Assembly: GCA_938039345.1 (NCBI GenBank) | Contig: CALHVB010000168.1 | Span: forward strand, 1-29,103 | Direction of reading: 5' to 3' | DNA: 29,103 nt | Origin: an uncultured Sediminicola sp. | Lineage (GTDB): Bacteria > Bacteroidota > Bacteroidia > Flavobacteriales > Flavobacteriaceae | In this document: positions 25,000-29,103 of the stretch, piece after piece | Layout: each line of letters begins with the position of its first letter | Numbering within the stretch: the stretch's first letter is position 1 | Made by a program: the position numbers and the translations under genes | Notes under the pieces: generated by a model | Seen by the model: only the letters and a program-made list of their open reading frames with translations | Database searches by the model: none | What the model was told of the DNA's origin: nothing

Positions 25000-27342
25000 A
25001 TGAAGTACGAAGACCAAGATAATCAGGAACATTCGATTATCAAAGACTTACTAGAAAAGTACGTTTACCATTGGAAACTCTTTCTTGTTCTCTTTGGTGC
25101 AAGCTTTGTTATTGCATTTTTATACTTAAGATATACTCAAAAAACATACAAAGTTTCGGCAAGTATCTTGGTAAAAGTAGAAAACGAAGGTGTTTTATCT
25201 GAGCTTTCTGCTCTAGAAGACCTATCTATATTTAAAAACGGAAATAAAGAAGTAGAAAACGAAATTGAAATTATTAGGTCTAGACCTATAATGGAAAATG
25301 TAGTTAAAAAATTAAATCTTAATATAAAATACCATACCAAAACAAAATATTCTAAAATGATGGTAGAGTTGGTAGAAAAAAATCCTATCAACATTATTTT
25401 TAATGACCCGGATGTCTATGAAAAAAATAGCGAATTTATAGTCTCTATTACATCAGCATCAACCTATAATTTAATAAATCTAAAAGGTGAAACCATCAAA
25501 AAAGGAATTATTGGAAAACCACTTTCTAGCGATTATGGGAACTTTACTGTAAAGGCAAATAAGCTGCTAAATCCAGAATATTACGGGCTTCATATTTATG
25601 TAACATTAACGTCACTAGCCAATACGGTAGAAGAATATAAATCTACCATAAAAATAGGGATAAACGATCCAGAAACAACTGTAGTATACCTTTCTATGGA
25701 AACAAAATCTAAAGATAGGGCTAAAATAATTTTAACAAGTATTATTGATGAATACAACGAAAATATTGTAAACGACAAAAATGAAATCATCGAAAATACA
25801 GCCAATTTTATTCAGGAAAGGTTAGATATTATAAATACTGAATTAGCAAACTTAGAAGGAAATTTACAAACTTTTAAAATAGAAAATAAGCTTACCGATT
25901 TACCTACTGAAGCTACTATTTTTTTAAAAAACGAATCTGAAAACGAAACTATAATACTTAACAATGCCATACAACAAGAATTGGTAAGCCTTATTATTAA
26001 TCATTTAAAAAACAAAAAAGGAGAACTACTACCAGCCACACTAGATTTTGAGAATAGAAATATTTCTGATTTAATTATTAAGTATAACGAAGCTGTTGTA
26101 GAAAAAAATAAAGTATTAAAAAGTTCAGGAAACAAAAACCCTATATTAATAGCCTTAAATACAAATATAAAAGACCAAGAAAGCAATCTAATGCAGAGTC
26201 TTTTTAACCTCCAAAAATCTTTAAAATCTCAGCACACAGGTTACAACAAAAGAGGGGCTACTATTAATTCCGAAATTGGCAGTTTACCAGGTAAAGAACG
26301 TAAATTAAGAGATATACAAAGGCAGCAACAAATTAAAGAAACTCTCTTTCTTTATTTATTAGAAAAAAGTGAGGAAGCTGCTATATCCTTAGCTGCAAGT
26401 GCTACCAATGCTAAAATTATAGAAAAACCTTTTACATCTATGACACCTGTTAACCCTAAAAAAAACAAAACTTATATCTCTGCTTTTCTTGCTGGTTTAT
26501 TAATTCCTGTACTAATTATTTTAGCTAAAGATACCTTAGATACAAAAGTACACGACCTAAAGAATTTAAGACGATCACTACCATTACCCTTTTTAGGAGA
26601 TATCCCAAGTGCATCGCAACCCAATAAAATTCAAGATTTAGAAGAAGACCAGTCAGACGTTGCAGAATCATTTAGATTATTAGATATAAACTTAAACTTT
26701 CTTTTATCTAACAAGGAAACAAAAAACAAAACTATTTTAATTACCTCCACCAGAAAAGGAGAAGGTAAATCTTTTGTAGCTAGTAATTTAGCCATAACTC
26801 TTGCGCGTTCCGAAAAAAAAGTAGCATTATTAGAAATGGATTTAAGGTCTCCTATGATTAAAACGCATATGGGGTTAAAATCGGAAATAGGACTTACCAA
26901 TTATATTACCGATGAAGATTTAAAAATAAAAAACATTATCACAAAAATCATTGGACTAGATAATTTAGATGTTATAACATCTGGTACTACTCCGCCTAAC
27001 CCTGCCGAATTATTAAAAAGTACTAGAGTAGTAGAACTTTTTAAACAATTAAAAAAAGATTACGATTATATTATTATAGATACGCCACCAGTAAGTTTAG
27101 TAGCAGATACTTTATTACTAAGCTCTTATGCCGATATATGTGCCTTTGTTGTTCGCTTTAATTATTCGGATAAAAGAATGTTAGACATACCTAAAAATCT
27201 ACATCTAGAAAAGCGTTTTAATACTATGGGGCTATTAGTAAACGATGTAAACTATAAAAAAACATATGGTTACGGGTACGGATATGGTTATGGATACGGA
27301 TATGGTATAAAAAAGAAAAAATCATTTTTCAGCATCAATTAA
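25000..27342 (+). CDS. Wzc-type polysaccharide co-polymerase with bacterial tyrosine kinase domain
   Basis: A 780-residue inner membrane protein that controls chain length and export of exopolysaccharide. It has a first membrane helix (LFLVLFGASFVIAFLYL, about 31-47), a Wzz-type periplasmic domain with a long coiled coil (about 250-480), and a second helix (ISAFLAGLLIPVLIILA, about 491-507). A cytoplasmic BY-kinase follows with Walker A RKGEGKS (about 583-589), Walker A' ALLEMDLRS and Walker B YIIIDTPP (about 690). The C-terminus carries the tyrosine cluster used for autophosphorylation, here as seven consecutive Tyr-Gly pairs followed by IKKKKS. Kinase and co-polymerase are fused as in Proteobacteria, not split as in most Firmicutes. 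No gene for a Wza-type outer membrane export protein is adjacent. The next gene starts 10 bp after its stop. Confidence 0.95.
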   Translation: MKYEDQDNQEHSIIKDLLEKYVYHWKLFLVLFGASFVIAFLYLRYTQKTYKVSASILVKVENEGVLSELSALEDLSIFKNGNKEVENEIEIIRSRPIMENVVKKLNLNIKYHTKTKYSKMMVELVEKNPINIIFNDPDVYEKNSEFIVSITSASTYNLINLKGETIKKGIIGKPLSSDYGNFTVKANKLLNPEYYGLHIYVTLTSLANTVEEYKSTIKIGINDPETTVVYLSMETKSKDRAKIILTSIIDEYNENIVNDKNEIIENTANFIQERLDIINTELANLEGNLQTFKIENKLTDLPTEATIFLKNESENETIILNNAIQQELVSLIINHLKNKKGELLPATLDFENRNISDLIIKYNEAVVEKNKVLKSSGNKNPILIALNTNIKDQESNLMQSLFNLQKSLKSQHTGYNKRGATINSEIGSLPGKERKLRDIQRQQQIKETLFLYLLEKSEEAAISLAASATNAKIIEKPFTSMTPVNPKKNKTYISAFLAGLLIPVLIILAKDTLDTKVHDLKNLRRSLPLPFLGDIPSASQPNKIQDLEEDQSDVAESFRLLDINLNFLLSNKETKNKTILITSTRKGEGKSFVASNLAITLARSEKKVALLEMDLRSPMIKTHMGLKSEIGLTNYITDEDLKIKNIITKIIGLDNLDVITSGTTPPNPAELLKSTRVVELFKQLKKDYDYIIIDTPPVSLVADTLLLSSYADICAFVVRFNYSDKRMLDIPKNLHLEKRFNTMGLLVNDVNYKKTYGYGYGYGYGYGYGIKKKKSFFSIN
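27265..27306 (+). repeat. seven tandem Tyr-Gly codon pairs in the kinase tail
   Basis: Seven TAY-GGN units, 42 bp, with mixed codons (TAT or TAC; GGT, GGG or GGA). The codon variation means the peptide repeat is kept by selection or is old, rather than a fresh slippage expansion. Confidence 0.9.
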
Positions 27343-27352
27343 AAAAAATAAA

Positions 27353-28714
27353 ATGGTTAGAAAATTAATAGCAAAACATTTAGGGTTTCCTATTCAAGAC
27401 TACGGCAGAAAAACAACTATTGTAAATACTATAAAACAATTAAAAGAAAGCCAACATTGGAGCGCTGCACAAATGCAAAATTATCGTTTATCAAAATTAA
27501 AACGCTTGGTAAACTATGCCTATGAAAATGTACCTTATTACACAGAGCTCTTTAACAAAAATGGTATTACACCTAATGATATAGAAACATTAGAAGACAT
27601 AAAAAAGATTCCGATTTTAACTAAGGAAATGGCTAGGCTAAACCAAGATAAGCTAGTTTCTAAAAACCTACATAACTACAAGCATATAAAAAAAGGAAAA
27701 ACAGGTGGCACCACAGGAATACCATTAGTGGTATACAACGACCCTAATAACCGTTCTGTTACCTGGGCATCTTACTATCGGTGGTATAACTGGATAGGCT
27801 TAGAAAAAGAAGACCGTGTAGTATCCTTATGGGGTGCCAGAACAGTTACAAAAATGCCCTTTAAAACAAAAGCTATTATTAAAACTATAGATTGGATACA
27901 GAATAACAAGACTATAAACTCTTTTAATATAAGCGATGATAATCTGCCTCGTATTTATCAGGAGATAATGGATTTTAACCCAGCTCTTATAAAAGGGTAT
28001 TTATCTGCCATTATACTTATTGCTAAATACATACAAAAAAACAACTTACCCATTAATCCTAATTTAAAAGCCTTATCTAGTACCTCGGAAACATTATTAC
28101 CCATGTACAGAAAGCTTGTAGAAGAAGTTTTTAATGTACCTATCTACGATCAATATGGCTGTGGCGAAGTATCTGCTATATCTTACGAATGTAAAGAGCA
28201 TAAAGGTTTACATATAAATGAAGAACATGTATATGTAGAATCTTTAAATGAAAACAACGCAGATGTATATAATGAAAAAGGGCGTTTAATAGCAACCTCT
28301 CTAGACAATTACGTAATGCCATTTATTAGGTATGAAAATGGAGATATGACAACCTTGCTGAGCGAAAAATGTACCTGCGGACTTAACTCTCCTTTAATGG
28401 GAAATATAGATGGTAGAACTATAGATACCATTACCCTTAAAAATGGCGCTAAGGTTCATGGGGTATTCTTTACCAGTTTATTAATGGAAGTTGGTATTAC
28501 TACCGATATTATAAGCCGTTTTCAAATATACCAATACGAAACCGGAGCTATAGATTTTAAGTTTGAAACAAAAAATAAAATACCTTATAAATTACTAGAG
28601 AGCTTTAAAACCGAAATATATAAATTTTTTAAAATTGTAAATATCACTTTTGTAGATTTTATCCCTAACGAGCATACCGGAAAATTTAAGTATTTAAAGA
28701 GTGAAATAAATTAA
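27353..28714 (+). CDS. CapK/PaaK-like adenylate-forming enzyme of the exopolysaccharide block
   Basis: A 453-residue protein of the phenylacetate-CoA ligase superfamily, the branch often found in capsule loci and called CapK or coenzyme F390 synthetase-like. Visible motifs are the phosphate-binding TGGTTGIPL near residues 117-125, SSTSETLL, the YGCGE element that corresponds to the aromatic-Gly-x-x-Glu adenylate motif, and RYENGDMT with the ribose-binding Asp. A CxC pair (KCTCG) lies in the segment where related enzymes bind zinc. The C-terminal domain (about 360-453) is present, ending FKYLKSEIN. The enzyme should activate a carboxylic acid with ATP; which acid, and whether it transfers to CoA, a sugar or a lipid, is not known. 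It starts 10 bp after the kinase gene, so the two are almost surely co-transcribed. Confidence 0.85.
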   Translation: MVRKLIAKHLGFPIQDYGRKTTIVNTIKQLKESQHWSAAQMQNYRLSKLKRLVNYAYENVPYYTELFNKNGITPNDIETLEDIKKIPILTKEMARLNQDKLVSKNLHNYKHIKKGKTGGTTGIPLVVYNDPNNRSVTWASYYRWYNWIGLEKEDRVVSLWGARTVTKMPFKTKAIIKTIDWIQNNKTINSFNISDDNLPRIYQEIMDFNPALIKGYLSAIILIAKYIQKNNLPINPNLKALSSTSETLLPMYRKLVEEVFNVPIYDQYGCGEVSAISYECKEHKGLHINEEHVYVESLNENNADVYNEKGRLIATSLDNYVMPFIRYENGDMTTLLSEKCTCGLNSPLMGNIDGRTIDTITLKNGAKVHGVFFTSLLMEVGITTDIISRFQIYQYETGAIDFKFETKNKIPYKLLESFKTEIYKFFKIVNITFVDFIPNEHTGKFKYLKSEIN

Positions 28715-28770
28715 ATTACTACTAAAAACATTGCTTTCCTTTTAAAATATGTAAGACACATAATGTAAAA

Positions 28771-28802
28771 TAATTATTACTAATAAAAGTTTTAATTATT
28801 AC
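28771..28802. repeat. 10-bp direct repeat upstream of the DUF262 gene
   Basis: TAATTATTAC occurs at 28771-28780 and again at 28793-28802, start to start 22 bp, about two helical turns. It could be an operator pair, but such AT-rich decamers also arise by chance. Confidence 0.3.
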
Positions 28803-28863
28803 ATTTATAGGATTTAAAATAAAAATCTTGTGTACTTTTATACAGCATATCAAAACATTAAAC

Positions 28864-28900
28864 TTCCACATAGCCATACGTAATGGGTTTATAAGTGGAA
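28864..28900 (+). promoter_or_regulatory. nested inverted repeat upstream of the DUF262 gene
   Basis: Outer arms TTCCAC (28864-28869) and GTGGAA (28895-28900) enclose inner arms CCAT (28874-28877) and ATGG (28883-28886). A near-match -7 sequence TACTTTTA lies about 30 bp upstream, so the structure would be in the mRNA leader, ending 41 bp before the start codon. There is no T-run after it. Confidence 0.35.
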
Positions 28901-28941
28901 TACAATTATACATGTAAACAAGTTAGGCACAATTACAAAAA

Positions 28942-29103
28942 ATGAGAATATTAAAAGAAAAGAAACCTTTAGATAAATTATATACTAGACGAAATAGATA
29001 TGATTTACAACCAGATTATCAACGTGATAAAGTTTGGTCAAAAGATGACAAACAGAAACTATTGGATTCTATTTTAAATCAATGGGATATACCTAAAGTC
29101 TAC
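28942..29103 (+). CDS. DUF262-family protein, 5' part only (cut by right edge)
   Basis: The first 54 codons of a gene that continues past the window. The sequence contains RYDLQPDYQRDKVW, then SKDDKQKLLDSILNQWDIPK, which is the typical opening of DUF262 (GmrS-like) domains: the PxYQR.xxW motif followed by a helix LxxSIL and a IPxxY strand. DUF262 is related to ParB/sulfiredoxin folds and is found in GmrSD-type modification-dependent restriction systems and other anti-phage proteins, and also in many uncharacterised genes. Without the remaining sequence neither a nuclease (DUF1524 HNH) part nor a partner can be confirmed. It breaks the pattern of the upstream exopolysaccharide genes and is separated from them by 227 bp. 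Confidence 0.75.
   Translation, partial: MRILKEKKPLDKLYTRRNRYDLQPDYQRDKVWSKDDKQKLLDSILNQWDIPKVY

Noticed and set aside
23712..28714. A complete capsule or O-antigen locus
   Set aside because: Only three genes are present. There are no glycosyltransferases, flippase, polymerase or Wza-type export gene in the window, so calling a full locus is not supported.
28722..28913. A minus-strand frame of 63 codons in the gap before the DUF262 gene
   Set aside because: Low-complexity Ile/Asn/Phe-rich translation with no recognisable feature; the region is better explained as upstream regulatory DNA.
1..29103. CRISPR arrays, tRNA or rRNA genes, insertion sequences and prophage genes
   Set aside because: No regular repeat-spacer pattern, no cloverleaf-like sequence, no transposase or integrase motif and no terminal inverted repeats of IS type were seen by reading both strands.

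Overview
The window looks like a chromosomal segment of a marine-type Flavobacteriaceae (Bacteroidota). The DNA is strongly AT-rich. Leaders lack obvious Shine-Dalgarno sequences, and many starts are preceded by the Bacteroidota -7 element TAnnTTTG. Several predicted products belong to families typical of this phylum: a TamL-type lipoprotein barrel, a short RpoD of 287 residues, YpdA, lipoproteins with short lipoboxes, and a methyltransferase-like/sugar-transferase fusion. The genus cannot be resolved from sequence alone.

Layout. (1) 1-5843: a TrmH/SpoU methyltransferase (minus strand, cut by the left edge) diverges from a TamL-like outer-membrane assembly lipoprotein, followed by fbaA, accD and a small lipoprotein. 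(2) 5927-8750: rpsO and pnp, each with a candidate leader hairpin and a strong intrinsic terminator. (3) 8779-11965: a large secreted OmpA-like protein on the minus strand diverges from the primary sigma factor gene, which is followed by three hairpin/T-run units in series. (4) 12005-15352: a coiled-coil lipoprotein, an orphan GH50-type beta-agarase-like enzyme and a small four-cysteine tail-anchored protein. (5) 15390-20849: a cobalamin-binding-type radical SAM enzyme, a DEAD-box helicase, a decayed small membrane protein gene, and the rpe-ypdA pair. (6) 20857-23334: a lipoprotein diverging from a secreted vWA protein. (7) 23670-28714: a three-gene exopolysaccharide block (phosphoglycosyl transferase, Wzc-type tyrosine kinase, CapK/PaaK-like adenylate-forming enzyme). 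(8) 28942-end: the start of a DUF262-family gene, possibly the edge of an accessory or defence region outside the window.

Most of the window is housekeeping (translation, RNA decay, transcription, central carbon and lipid metabolism, envelope biogenesis). I did not see a complete new multi-gene system. The points most worth a second look are: AccD without its zinc-ribbon cysteines; the fused sugar transferase whose N-terminal half looks like a degenerate methyltransferase; the frameshifted small membrane gene after the helicase; the 5'-terminal hairpin in the rpsO leader; the tandem hairpins after rpoD; the radical SAM CX4CX2C cluster; the seven-fold Tyr-Gly tail of the Wzc kinase; and the DUF262 gene at the right edge with a structured upstream region.
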